A stretch of 21,073 nt of DNA from a virus, in the IMG/VR virus record IMGVR_UViG_3300025137_000370, positions 1-21,073 of that record; one strand, given 5' to 3'. This document shows positions 6,302 through 13,067 of this stretch, piece by piece. A program made the translations under genes and the position numbers. The stretch's first letter is position 1; the number at the start of each line of letters is the position of its first letter. The notes below the pieces were generated by a model. It was given only the letters and a program-made list of their open reading frames with translations. It had not been told where the DNA came from and did not search any database.

Positions 6302-6528
6302 TACACTAACTCCAAAGCACGTTTCAACAATAACATTGCACCATCATCGGTTTCAAAACCTTCCTCAGATGCAAAATCCATAGAACTAGAACTACTCATA
6401 CTTTCTGCAATTCCACAAGTATTCAAGGTATATGCAATACCTTCAGCACTCTTCGACCAACCTTTAAGGTTGAAAGTTCCGGCAAACATCTTAATTCCAC
6501 CGTTATAAGCTTCTAAATAATTAATCAT
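6301..6528 (-). CDS. small hypothetical phage protein
   Basis: A 75-residue acidic protein with a run of five serines (SSSSS) near its middle and a helical tail (DDGAMLLLKRALELV). First gene after the promoter at 6559-6587, with a leader of about 24 nt rich in AGAG. No domain recognised. Confidence 0.68.
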   Translation of the reverse strand: MINYLEAYNGGIKMFAGTFNLKGWSKSAEGIAYTLNTCGIAESMSSSSSMDFASEEGFETDDGAMLLLKRALELV

Positions 6529-6558
6529 CGTTTTCTCTCTCTCTCTTGATTATATCTA

Positions 6559-6587
6559 ATAGTAACACACTCAATAGAGTTTGTCAA
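6559..6587 (-). promoter_or_regulatory. sigma70-type promoter, extended -10
   Basis: -35 TTGACA (6587-6582), 17 nt, -10 TACTAT (6564-6559) preceded by TGT. Followed by TAGATAT as in the copy at 13799. Start expected near 6552, 24 nt before the ATG at 6528. Confidence 0.78.
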
Positions 6588-6615
6588 CAGTTAATTTAAC
6601 TTTTTTGAAATTAAT

Positions 6616-6804
6616 TTAGGCGTAAGCCTCACTCATCCAATCACCACAAAACTCAGTATACAGATCAGAAACATATTCCTCATCCACAACTGCAACTTTG
6701 GTTTTCACATAGGCAATAACATCAGCCTCACACTCAGCACCATTATTCAATGCTTCAACAGTGGCATCTTCTAAGTCCATTGCCCAATCACTCATCTTAC
6801 TCAT
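6616..6804 (-). CDS. small acidic phage protein
   Basis: A 62-residue strongly acidic protein (MSKMSDWAMDLEDATVEALNN...) with two cysteines, probably helical. The open frame extends to 6861 but that part is the promoter itself; ATG 6804 has AAAGGA seven bases upstream and lies about 22 nt after the expected transcript start. A nucleic-acid mimic or host-protein binder is possible but unsupported. Confidence 0.72.
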   Translation of the reverse strand: MSKMSDWAMDLEDATVEALNNGAECEADVIAYVKTKVAVVDEEYVSDLYTEFCGDWMSEAYA

Positions 6805-6832
6805 AACGAATCCTTTCTCTTGATTATTACTA

Positions 6833-6861
6833 ATAGTAACATAACCAGAGAGATTTGTCAA
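6833..6861 (-). promoter_or_regulatory. sigma70-type promoter, extended -10
   Basis: -35 TTGACA (6861-6856), 17 nt, -10 TACTAT (6838-6833) preceded by TGT. A T/A-rich tract precedes the -35. It drives the acidic protein at 6616-6804 alone, since another promoter follows that gene. Confidence 0.78.
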
Positions 6862-6869
6862 GAAAAAAA

Positions 6870-7343
6870 TTAAGCAGATGCCATACGATTTCCTTGAGGA
6901 TATCCTTCGATTTTCATGTAATTTTCATCCCAATCAAATGCTTCTTTGACCACATTATCAGAAAGACCTTTGAATTTACGATGTAAAGTCTTGTCTTTTG
7001 CAGCGACAAGCACTTCAGCATCAGACTCATGCAGACCTTCTAGCAACTGAACAAACATACTCTCACGTTTACTTTGCGTCAAATCTGCATTACCACCTTC
7101 TAGATAGTGAAATAGTTTTCGTGCTTCACCATGAAGATTGGTATGTTCAGTTCCTTCTGGTGCCTCATTTTTCCTATAAGGAACTTCACCTTCTGGAAGT
7201 TTCCACATAATTTTAGGATCAAAGGATGATTTAATCACCATGCGTAATGCAGCTGAATCATATTGTTTTAGAAAAGCAACCTTTTCCTTTTTCGTTTTAA
7301 CCTTAGAAACCTTATCTAAGATTTCAGATATTAATAAGTCCAT
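6870..7343 (-). CDS. conserved T4-like marine phage protein (DUF6433-like)
   Basis: A 157-residue soluble protein. MDLLISEILDKVSKVKTKKE, the KLPEGEVPY segment and VVKEAFDWDENY match my memory of a protein family found next to the RNase H gene in T4-like cyanophages (DUF6433). No catalytic motif is evident. It starts one base after the RNase H stop, so it is very likely co-translated with it. Replication-related role is inference from position. Confidence 0.8.
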   Translation of the reverse strand: MDLLISEILDKVSKVKTKKEKVAFLKQYDSAALRMVIKSSFDPKIMWKLPEGEVPYRKNEAPEGTEHTNLHGEARKLFHYLEGGNADLTQSKRESMFVQLLEGLHESDAEVLVAAKDKTLHRKFKGLSDNVVKEAFDWDENYMKIEGYPQGNRMASA

Positions 7344-7344
7344 G

Positions 7345-8208
7345 TCAAAATTCTCCTATGGATTCTGTGAGATTCTTTAATCTCTTCTTTGTAAAATAAT
7401 TTAGTAGTTTACTACGATCACCATCTGGAGCATTTTGATACTCCCTCATGCAAGCAAGAAAAATCTCCTCTGGTGCTTTAGATAAATCTATCAATTGTTG
7501 GTTTCTCTGAAAATTACGTTTCACTTCACCATCTGGTATAGCCATCTCTACAGGGATTAAAACCTCACCTGTCCATTCTGCAATCTTCTTTTTACCTAAA
7601 GGTTTTTGTCGTAATCCATCAACAAAGGTATTGTCTGGTGATAATACATTCGGAACTCCATCACTTGTATCACCTTTGAGAATATGTTCATCCAAATAGT
7701 GATAAGGATCAAAGCCGTTAATCATTTTCTTTGTGATAGGACTGTATTGAGATACATTCGTAAATCTATGTAACTGAATAAAATCTTTGTCACCAGATAA
7801 AATTAAAGTCTTTCCATTATCATATTCAAGTTCAAGACATAATGCAGCAATTATATCGTCTGCCTCTGCACCATAAACCTCAATATGCTTGTAAGGAAAG
7901 TAGTCTTTTAGTTCCTGTTTAATCTCATTGAGACAACCAAATATTGCATCCCAATCTAGATTAGAACTTTCTCTACTCTTCTTTCGACCAGCCTTATAGT
8001 TTGGAAAGTGGTCACGCCTCCAGTAATGACGAGAATCAAAACAGAGAACTAACTCTCCAAACTCTTGTTTAAATCTACTACGATACATTCTCAACGAATT
8101 AAGTATCATGTGTCGCACCATATTTTCATCTGGTTTTGTAGTCTTATTCATATTCAGATGCATCATCATACTGGCTAATGATATCTGACTCATATCAACT
8201 AAAATCAT
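7345..8208 (-). CDS. rnh: T4-type RNase H (5'-3' exonuclease / flap nuclease)
   Basis: A 287-residue FEN-family nuclease that removes RNA primers and 5' flaps during lagging-strand synthesis. Acidic metal ligands appear in family order: Asp5 (MILVDMS), Asp58 (LCFDSR), Glu115/Asp117/Asp118 (GAEADDI), Asp140-x-Asp142 (SGDKDF), Asp180-x-x-Asp183 (GDTSDGVPN). The last two pairs keep the spacing of T4 D155/D157 and D197/D200. YKAGRKKSR is the arch-helix basic motif. The start overlaps the upstream stop as ATGA. Confidence 0.92.
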   Translation of the reverse strand: MILVDMSQISLASMMMHLNMNKTTKPDENMVRHMILNSLRMYRSRFKQEFGELVLCFDSRHYWRRDHFPNYKAGRKKSRESSNLDWDAIFGCLNEIKQELKDYFPYKHIEVYGAEADDIIAALCLELEYDNGKTLILSGDKDFIQLHRFTNVSQYSPITKKMINGFDPYHYLDEHILKGDTSDGVPNVLSPDNTFVDGLRQKPLGKKKIAEWTGEVLIPVEMAIPDGEVKRNFQRNQQLIDLSKAPEEIFLACMREYQNAPDGDRSKLLNYFTKKRLKNLTESIGEF

Positions 8209-8579
8209 GCTGGTTCTTTTTCCTTACTTCTTAGATAATCAATTACATCTGATACCAGATTATAATCTACATAATAGTCTTTTTTTCCATCTTCTTCTGC
8301 TGTACCACACAACATAAATGCAATATCTTGAAATGGATGTTCTATATCAGCACCTTTGTATACTATCGCTTTTATTAGATCAGTTAAAAACATAATATAT
8401 ACGATACTTTCATCGTCAGGATCATCTGGTGCTATGCCATTTTCTACTAAATTTTGTAAAACATCAACAACGCAGTCACTAGTTATTTGATCACACTCAG
8501 CAAGAACTCTAGCAATTTCAAGTTCTTTTTCAGTTTTATCAATCTTTTTCCAAGGGCCTTCTATAACATCTGCTGTCAT
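8205..8579 (-). CDS. hypothetical acidic phage protein
   Basis: A 124-residue acidic protein (MTADVIEGPWKKIDKTE...), helical through most of its length, with a hydrophobic stretch VYIMFLTDLIKAIVY at about 64-78. ATGA overlaps at both ends tie it to RNase H and to the gene before it. The DVIEGPWKK opening is typical of a small cyanophage family of unknown role. Confidence 0.75.
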   Translation of the reverse strand: MTADVIEGPWKKIDKTEKELEIARVLAECDQITSDCVVDVLQNLVENGIAPDDPDDESIVYIMFLTDLIKAIVYKGADIEHPFQDIAFMLCGTAEEDGKKDYYVDYNLVSDVIDYLRSKEKEPA

Positions 8580-9163
8580 TTTTTATACTTTTTTCTTTTC
8601 TTTTTTGGTAATTCCTCAAAGATACCATGCTCTTCGTTGTGCATTTCCTGTGTATATGTGGAACCCATGTCTGGATAAAATGTACCTACACATCGTTTAG
8701 GTGTTCCATCTGGATAATATGCCATTGCAATATTACGCAATTTAACAGGATGTTCTTGATATTCACCATAAAACATATCTAGATAATCTCCATCACGTAA
8801 GTATTTAATAAGATGCCTAACATAGCCTTCGTGACTACATTGTTTTGCATATGCACCTTTTATTCCTTGCTTAACAGCTCTACGTTCTGAAGCAGCAAGT
8901 TCTTTTTGTGTCTTGATCCATTGTTTAACTTTATTTGGATGAGCACGATGATCATCTGGAAGATTACGCAAACTTTCATGTATACCACTCATACCATAAT
9001 CAGGATTTTTTTCTGCACGTTTCTCTCTTGCTTTTTCAAGACGAGCTGCAGCAGCTTGTTTCTGTTCCTCAGTCATGGGTTTACGTTTCTTACGAACCTT
9101 CTTCTTAGGTTCTACCCATTTACTGTTATCAGTAGATGCTGTAATTTTCTTTACTCTAGCCAT
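8576..9163 (-). CDS. conserved phage protein with basic N-terminus
   Basis: A 195-residue protein. Residues about 15-60 are very Lys/Arg/Ala-rich (KKKVRKKRKP, then an EEQKQAAAARLEKA helix), suggesting nucleic-acid binding; the rest is compact with HEGYVRHLIKYLRDGDYLD and an MAYYPDGTPKRCVGTFYPDM strand pair. It ends in another Lys run. I place the start at ATG 9163 (TAATG overlap, AAAGG seven bases upstream) rather than a TTG seven codons earlier. Function unknown. Confidence 0.75.
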   Translation of the reverse strand: MARVKKITASTDNSKWVEPKKKVRKKRKPMTEEQKQAAAARLEKAREKRAEKNPDYGMSGIHESLRNLPDDHRAHPNKVKQWIKTQKELAASERRAVKQGIKGAYAKQCSHEGYVRHLIKYLRDGDYLDMFYGEYQEHPVKLRNIAMAYYPDGTPKRCVGTFYPDMGSTYTQEMHNEEHGIFEELPKKKRKKYKK

Positions 9164-9468
9164 TAGAATACCTTTATCATCCAATTTACAATACCATTTA
9201 GGAAAATTGCAACTGCAACCGCATTTACAATTATAAGAGCTCTGTCATTCCATATAACAGAAACCCATAACCAACCAGCAAGACCTATTAATTGTAGAAA
9301 CATATTATAGGGATACAGGTCATTAGTTGTCAAGATCATTGCAACGATCAAAACATAAGAAGAAGCCCACTTCAAATACCAACTTAAAGGATGATGTTCC
9401 TTTAATGGTGTTGACGTTGTAGAAGGATTCTCATAGTCTTCTAGTTCTTGTGGTTCTTCAGTTTCCAT
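9163..9468 (-). CDS. membrane protein, DUF6552-like
   Basis: A 101-residue protein: acidic cytoplasmic-like N-terminus (about 1-28), then three predicted membrane segments (about 34-50, 54-72, 77-97) with WNDRALIIVNAV in the last loop. That arrangement matches a small membrane protein family of T4-like cyanophages (DUF6552, from memory). A role in lysis or superinfection control is possible; nothing in the sequence decides. Confidence 0.75.
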   Translation of the reverse strand: METEEPQELEDYENPSTTSTPLKEHHPLSWYLKWASSYVLIVAMILTTNDLYPYNMFLQLIGLAGWLWVSVIWNDRALIIVNAVAVAIFLNGIVNWMIKVF

Positions 9469-9476
9469 AAAATCCT

Positions 9477-9998
9477 CTATAGATAATTGATATTAACATT
9501 TAATCTTCTCTTCACATTAGTAGTAGAAGTGCTATGGTGAGGATGAGTAGGATTAAAAAACAGTATCCTATTAGCAACACTATCAAACTTTTCATTTCCA
9601 ATAATAGTTGCTCCATCACAAGTATTTAATGAAAACACCGCTCCCTTATGTTCTTGTTTCATATCTATATGATCTGGATGATGAACTATCTCTGGAGTTC
9701 TACCATAAAGATTTATTTTAACTCTCATGAGAAGTTTAAAATCTGGCAACTTTTTAAATAGAGGTTCAAACAAATGGTAGTAATCACTATTCTTAGGTGG
9801 TGGTGGCATTATACCATCTTTTGGCATTTCTGCAAGACCCATGTATAACAAATGTATAAAATACATATCATCTTCTTCTTGAGAACCATCAGCAACACTG
9901 TAACTATAATGCCAATTAATATCTGGGCCCTCAACAACATCAGTTATACTTTTAAAGTCTTCTTCAGACAGAAAATTATCAACTGTATGTGGTTTCAT
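9477..9998 (-). CDS. 2OG-Fe(II) dioxygenase, prolyl-hydroxylase-like
   Basis: A 173-residue oxygenase. HxD motif His110-Ile-Asp112, distal His among THPHHST (about 152-155), and Arg164/165 followed by NVNINYL for 2-oxoglutarate. The VFSLNTCDGATIIG segment is characteristic of the version common in marine T4-like phages. Substrate unknown. It is unrelated at sequence level to the Asp/Asn hydroxylase-like gene at 4490. Its ATG overlaps the bS21 stop by one base. Confidence 0.85.
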   Translation of the reverse strand: MKPHTVDNFLSEEDFKSITDVVEGPDINWHYSYSVADGSQEEDDMYFIHLLYMGLAEMPKDGIMPPPPKNSDYYHLFEPLFKKLPDFKLLMRVKINLYGRTPEIVHHPDHIDMKQEHKGAVFSLNTCDGATIIGNEKFDSVANRILFFNPTHPHHSTSTTNVKRRLNVNINYL

Positions 9999-10201
9999 CA
10001 GTATCCAAATTCCTCAAATCTTTTTTCAAGGGCCTTTTTACTTCTACGAATTGCAGCGGCTTTAGACCTTCTTTTCTTTTCACCCTTGGTCATATAAAAC
10101 TCTCGTTCACGCAATTCATTAAAAATTCCCTCTTGTTGAAGTTTATTTTTAAGAACTCGCATAGCTTTATCTACATTATTATTACGAACTGTAACTTTCA
10201 T
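9998..10201 (-). CDS. rpsU: ribosomal protein bS21 homologue
   Basis: A 67-residue protein with the bS21 pattern: strand MKVTVRNNNVDKAMRVLK, then helix with Arg/Lys, REREFYMTKGEKKRRSKAAAIRR and a basic tail. bS21 sits on the 30S platform near the anti-Shine-Dalgarno and aids start selection. Phage-borne bS21 has been reported in pelagiphages and other marine phages. The start overlaps the upstream frame as ATGA. It could replace host bS21 to favour phage messages; that is inference. Confidence 0.93.
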   Translation of the reverse strand: MKVTVRNNNVDKAMRVLKNKLQQEGIFNELREREFYMTKGEKKRRSKAAAIRRSKKALEKRFEEFGY

Positions 10202-10575
10202 CTTCTCTTTCCTGTTGCTGGATCATCCTGTTCTTTTTTAGACAGAACTTGTAATCCACCTTTGTTATAAGCTTGACCAACAACATATTGGCCTGATATA
10301 CCTAATTTATAACTTTCATTTTGTTTAGTACACGGAGTCCAATTAGAAACATCTGTGTTGTCATTGGTGCTCTCGACAGGACTTGAACCTGTGACCCACG
10401 GCTTAGAAGGCCGTTGCTCTAATCCAACTGAGCTACGAGAACCTATTTTCATCTTCTTTAAATACTTTGCGTGTTCTTGCTCAGCAGCAAGTAACGACTT
10501 AGATTTCTTCTGTTTCTTACGTTTACGAGTACTCGTAGTTGTATAATAAACAGGTAATAAATGCATACCACTCAT
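10198..10575 (-). CDS. phage protein whose frame runs through a tRNA gene
   Basis: A 125-codon open frame on the same strand as an embedded tRNA-Arg. Residues 1-44 (MSGMHLLPVYYTTTST, then a Lys-rich helix) look like a conserved cyanophage-type protein. Residues about 45-70 are the tRNA read in frame. Residues about 71-125 (VSNWTPCTK, GISGQYVVGQAYNKGGLQVL, SKKEQDDPATGKRR) again look like a real protein. The end overlaps bS21 as ATGA. Either one protein includes a translated tRNA, or tRNA maturation cuts the message. The ATG is about at the expected transcript start, so leaderless translation is possible. Confidence 0.62.
   Translation of the reverse strand: MSGMHLLPVYYTTTSTRKRKKQKKSKSLLAAEQEHAKYLKKMKIGSRSSVGLEQRPSKPWVTGSSPVESTNDNTDVSNWTPCTKQNESYKLGISGQYVVGQAYNKGGLQVLSKKEQDDPATGKRR
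10365..10442 (-). tRNA. trnR: tRNA-Arg (UCU)
   Basis: Complete cloverleaf: acceptor GTTCTCG/CGAGAGC (one G-U), D-arm GCTC/GAGC, anticodon arm ACGGC/GCCGT with loop CTTCTAA, T-arm ACAGG/CCTGT with TTCAAGT, discriminator A and encoded CCA. The anticodon TCT reads AGA and AGG arginine codons, which an AT-rich phage uses often. It lies wholly inside an in-frame coding sequence on the same strand. Confidence 0.96.
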
Positions 10576-10581
10576 TTTAAT

Positions 10582-10610
10582 ATAATACCATAGTCAAAAA
10601 GATTTGTCAA
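10582..10610 (-). promoter_or_regulatory. sigma70-type promoter, extended -10
   Basis: -35 TTGACA (10610-10605), 17 nt, -10 TATTAT (10587-10582) preceded by TGG, with an A8 tract upstream. It drives the tRNA-containing frame, bS21 and probably the oxygenase. The start point falls at or within two bases of the ATG at 10575. Confidence 0.78.
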
Positions 10611-10617
10611 GTTTTTT

Positions 10618-11082
10618 TTAATTTACTATTTTAATTGTTTTAAAGTCAAAAGTGCTTGTGGGATCATATGGTTCAAGCAACACATTGATATAATCAATAG
10701 CCTCTTCCAAATCCCAAAACAAAGCACCAGACATATCCATAAGTGGATGGTCATGTACACCAACATCATCAGATACAATCACCACTGGTTTCTGCATACT
10801 AAATCCCCAAGCAATCTCAAATGTTGTACCATAAGAATGTCTACGAGCATTGATTTCTTTGGGAAGATATGCAAGAATCAAATCACAGGATTTTGTATCC
10901 ATGTAATTCTTCATAACAATTCTTTTACGTGCTTCTGGATCATCAGCATCTCTTTCTGCACGATAGGGATTTACTCCTGTAATATTATCAGTAAATCCTA
11001 CGTAACATTTCTGTCTCCACTGATTAATCTCATGATTACTGCAACCCTCAATAGGGCCTGCAAGATAAACAAACTTTCTCAT
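10618..11082 (-). CDS. nucleoside 2-deoxyribosyltransferase-like protein
   Basis: A 154-residue Rossmann-like protein. YLAGPIEG at 6-13, NPYRAERD in the middle, DLILAYL (67-73) and SYGTTFEIAWG (83-93) are the hallmarks of the deoxyribosyltransferase superfamily, with Glu89 as the expected nucleophile. The family exchanges bases on, or hydrolyses, deoxynucleosides or dNMPs, fitting nucleotide salvage or host DNA recycling. Its start overlaps the microprotein stop as TAATG. Confidence 0.83.
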   Translation of the reverse strand: MRKFVYLAGPIEGCSNHEINQWRQKCYVGFTDNITGVNPYRAERDADDPEARKRIVMKNYMDTKSCDLILAYLPKEINARRHSYGTTFEIAWGFSMQKPVVIVSDDVGVHDHPLMDMSGALFWDLEEAIDYINVLLEPYDPTSTFDFKTIKIVN

Positions 11083-11153
11083 TATAATAAAAACACTGAT
11101 AAAACCAAATTAGCAACAACAATTCCACCTACAACTGTTAAACCTAAAATCAT
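11082..11153 (-). CDS. 23-residue single-helix membrane microprotein
   Basis: MILGLTVVGGIVVANLVLSVFLL is almost entirely one hydrophobic helix with small-residue packing (GG). A strong ribosome site AAGGAG lies eight bases upstream; the start overlaps the 17 kDa-antigen-like stop (ATGA) and the stop overlaps the next start (TAATG). The tight fit supports a real gene; function unknown. Confidence 0.55.
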   Translation of the reverse strand: MILGLTVVGGIVVANLVLSVFLL

Positions 11154-11692
11154 TGATATATCTCCTTCATTATCCATTCATTATTTTCAAAACAAGCTGT
11201 ACCTTTTACATTTCTCAATTCTTTACCCACTGTAACCTTAGATATAAATTCTCTACAATTACCATTGGTTTTAACTGGGCCTTGAGTAACAGAAAATCCT
11301 TTTTGTGGGTTTTCCCATGTAGACATTTGACCATTACCATTAGTAGATAGTGTTTGTTTTAACAACATTGTAGCATGAATTTGATCTACTTTATCAAAGT
11401 GAGCTCCAATCTCATGTCCTATAACCATACCACCAACTGCAAATGCAGCAGTAGTAAGAGGATTACCACCAGAACCTAGATATGCACCAGCAGCTGCCCC
11501 ACCAATCGCACCTACTTTTGCTTTAGTAAATCCAGATTGTTTGGGAGCCCAAACACCCTTGCCAGGAATGTAGTAATCCTTTGCAGTACAACCTGTTAAT
11601 GGACTACAACCAAGTGAGGGGTTGATACCCGAAGGCATCAAACACCCACTCAGAGAGAGAACTAAAGTACTACTCAGTAGTAGTTTTTTCAT
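11150..11692 (-). CDS. lipoprotein of the 17 kDa surface antigen family
   Basis: A 180-residue lipoprotein, lipobox LSGC (Cys17). After a Cys/Pro-rich linker comes a glycine-zipper segment (about 59-92, GAIGGAAAGAYLG and GGMVIGHEIGA), then a C-terminal domain with WENPQKG, NCREFISKV and GTACFENNEWIMKE, the surface-antigen pattern seen in alphaproteobacterial outer-membrane lipoproteins. Probably acquired from a host and inserted in the outer membrane. A role in superinfection exclusion or envelope remodelling is inference. The start overlaps the LPP20-like gene by 23 nt. Confidence 0.82.
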   Translation of the reverse strand: MKKLLLSSTLVLSLSGCLMPSGINPSLGCSPLTGCTAKDYYIPGKGVWAPKQSGFTKAKVGAIGGAAAGAYLGSGGNPLTTAAFAVGGMVIGHEIGAHFDKVDQIHATMLLKQTLSTNGNGQMSTWENPQKGFSVTQGPVKTNGNCREFISKVTVGKELRNVKGTACFENNEWIMKEIYQ

Positions 11693-12335
11693 TGGAAACC
11701 AACTTCTCCACGTTGACTATTGATTTCGCCTCATCTGATTTTTCAGACTTAGTAACTTCTGCTTCAAGTTCTTTCCAAGCTTTGTTGGAACGCAAACGAG
11801 AGTAGACCATACGATCCTTACGCATACGATTGAAGATGATCTTTGCAGCTTCCTTATCGGAATACTCCAAAAGAACAAATGCACGATACTGTGTTCCAGA
11901 AGGAAAAACATCTACCTTAACAGGACTATACCCTGCAACATCAACATTCGCAATGACATTCTTTGCAACCTTCTCAATCTCTGTCATTACATTTGCATCA
12001 ACATCTGTAGAACCTAGTTTTGCCATCCACGATTTAGTCATGGCTTTAAGTTTACCGTTGATACGGTCTGCAAGAACAACCTTTGCATTAAGAGTTGCAA
12101 TGTCAACTGCAAACTGTAAGTCAGGTGCAGTTGCAGAACCAATCGTAAAGATTGAACCCTTCTTTTCAGGCATCTCTTTGTACCAATCTGGTACGACAGA
12201 AATGGCTGCATTTACTTTTGCAGTTTTGTAAATAACCTCTGGTGTTTGAGTCAAAGGTTTTGGTTCGTTAGATGCACAAGCACTAAGAGCCAGAGCAAGT
12301 ACGGAAACACTTGCTAGTAATTTGGTATTCATCAT
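11670..12335 (-). CDS. LPP20-like lipoprotein
   Basis: A 221-residue lipoprotein with a signal peptide and lipobox LSAC (Cys20). The core DWYKEMPEKKGSIFTIGSA, followed by Ala-rich helices with regular A-x-x-A-x-x-L spacing, resembles the LPP20/FlgT-N family of secreted alpha/beta domains. The C-terminal 50 residues are charged (VTKSEKSDEAKS) and end in TTTE. It is more GC-rich than many neighbours and bacterial in look, which suggests transfer from a host. ATGA overlap with the preceding small gene. Confidence 0.75.
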   Translation of the reverse strand: MMNTKLLASVSVLALALSACASNEPKPLTQTPEVIYKTAKVNAAISVVPDWYKEMPEKKGSIFTIGSATAPDLQFAVDIATLNAKVVLADRINGKLKAMTKSWMAKLGSTDVDANVMTEIEKVAKNVIANVDVAGYSPVKVDVFPSGTQYRAFVLLEYSDKEAAKIIFNRMRKDRMVYSRLRSNKAWKELEAEVTKSEKSDEAKSIVNVEKLVSNEKTTTE

Positions 12336-12475
12336 TTAATCTCCTTCAATGTTTCCACCACACTGTCTCTAGCGCCACCTGGCTCTAGAAACTTATATTT
12401 GACTATAGGTACGACACTTGGGTAATATACACAAATGACAACACCTACAACCATTCCCATAATAAATTTCAGCAT
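12332..12475 (-). CDS. small membrane-anchored protein
   Basis: A 47-residue frame: an N-terminal membrane helix (LKFIMGMVVGVVICVYYPSVVPI) and a short polar tail (EPGGARDSVVETLKEIK). It overlaps the entericidin-like gene as TAATG and the LPP20-like gene as ATGA; AAGGAG at its own end serves as ribosome site for the next gene. Function unknown. Confidence 0.62.
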   Translation of the reverse strand: MLKFIMGMVVGVVICVYYPSVVPIVKYKFLEPGGARDSVVETLKEIK

Positions 12476-12630
12476 TAGTCAGACTTCTTTTCATCTTCAG
12501 ACTTCTTTTCATCTTTGCCAAAATCAATGACTTTTTGACCAACACCTATAATGTCCTTACCAACTCCCTGCATGGTTTGACCACAAGCAGACAGTCCAAT
12601 AGCAAGAACCATTATCATAATATATTTCAT
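12475..12630 (-). CDS. entericidin-like lipoprotein
   Basis: A 51-residue lipoprotein: signal peptide, lipobox LSAC (Cys16), then GQTMQGVGKDIIGVGQKVID, which matches the entericidin A/B pattern (C-x-T-x-x-G-x-G-K-D-x-x-x-x-G-x). Entericidins are small envelope lipoproteins linked to programmed lysis in enterobacteria. The C-terminus carries a two-fold DEKKS repeat, mirrored by a 15-18 bp DNA repeat at 12478-12513. ATGA overlap with the upstream gene. A lysis or envelope role in infection is possible but not shown. Confidence 0.7.
   Translation of the reverse strand: MKYIMIMVLAIGLSACGQTMQGVGKDIIGVGQKVIDFGKDEKKSEDEKKSD
12478..12513. repeat. two-copy tandem repeat of about 18 bp
   Basis: The unit cagacttcttttcatctt occurs twice in a row within the tail of the entericidin-like gene, encoding repeated EDEKKS-type residues. 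A simple slippage-type duplication. Confidence 0.75.
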
Positions 12631-13067
12631 CTTTCACAACTTTCCATCAATTTAACTTTACCAATACTGGTATTCATGTATATTACATTACACTGTTTTC
12701 TACTCTTTGTCAAGTCACAATTTAAACTTTTTTCACTTTTTAATGTTTCTGGTATAATTTCACGCATTATACCTTTCTTTGCACGATCCTCAGCATGAGT
12801 ACAGGCATCCATTTGAGACATATCTGGCCCAAACATATATTCACCCTTTGATGGATACCATTTACCATCAACTCTAGCCTCTATAGACATAACGCATTTT
12901 CGTATGTCTTTTATAGAGGGATTTGATTGAATATTCTTGGATACCACTCTTACACTCTCTATATTACCTTGATAGATAATTTTATTATCTACCTTGTAAT
13001 CACAAGGAGCATCTGCAAAAGCGGTGGTTGAGAAAAGTAGTAGAATGGGTAAATTAAGTCTTAGCAT
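12627..13067 (-). CDS. secreted six-cysteine protein
   Basis: A 146-residue protein with a clear signal peptide (cleavage after TAFA, about residue 18). The mature part has six cysteines (22, 58, 89, 117, 126, 144), enough for three disulfides, consistent with a periplasmic or extracellular protein. MSIEARVDGKWYPSKGEYMF looks like a beta-hairpin. No family recognised. Overlaps the gene before it by 14 nt and the next as ATGA. Confidence 0.72.
   Translation of the reverse strand: MLRLNLPILLLFSTTAFADAPCDYKVDNKIIYQGNIESVRVVSKNIQSNPSIKDIRKCVMSIEARVDGKWYPSKGEYMFGPDMSQMDACTHAEDRAKKGIMREIIPETLKSEKSLNCDLTKSRKQCNVIYMNTSIGKVKLMESCER

Noticed and set aside
5939-6508. 189-codon plus-strand frame
   Set aside because: It lies opposite three well-packed minus-strand genes with a promoter and overlapping starts; the peptide is low in plausible structure, a shadow frame.
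6805-6861. Upstream start of the 62-residue acidic protein
   Set aside because: This part contains the -35 and -10 boxes; the internal ATG has a ribosome site.
11830-12231. 133-codon plus-strand frame
   Set aside because: Complement of the Ala-rich LPP20-like gene; no ribosome site or promoter.
12478-12513. CRISPR-like repeat
   Set aside because: Only two head-to-tail units without spacers, inside a coding tail.
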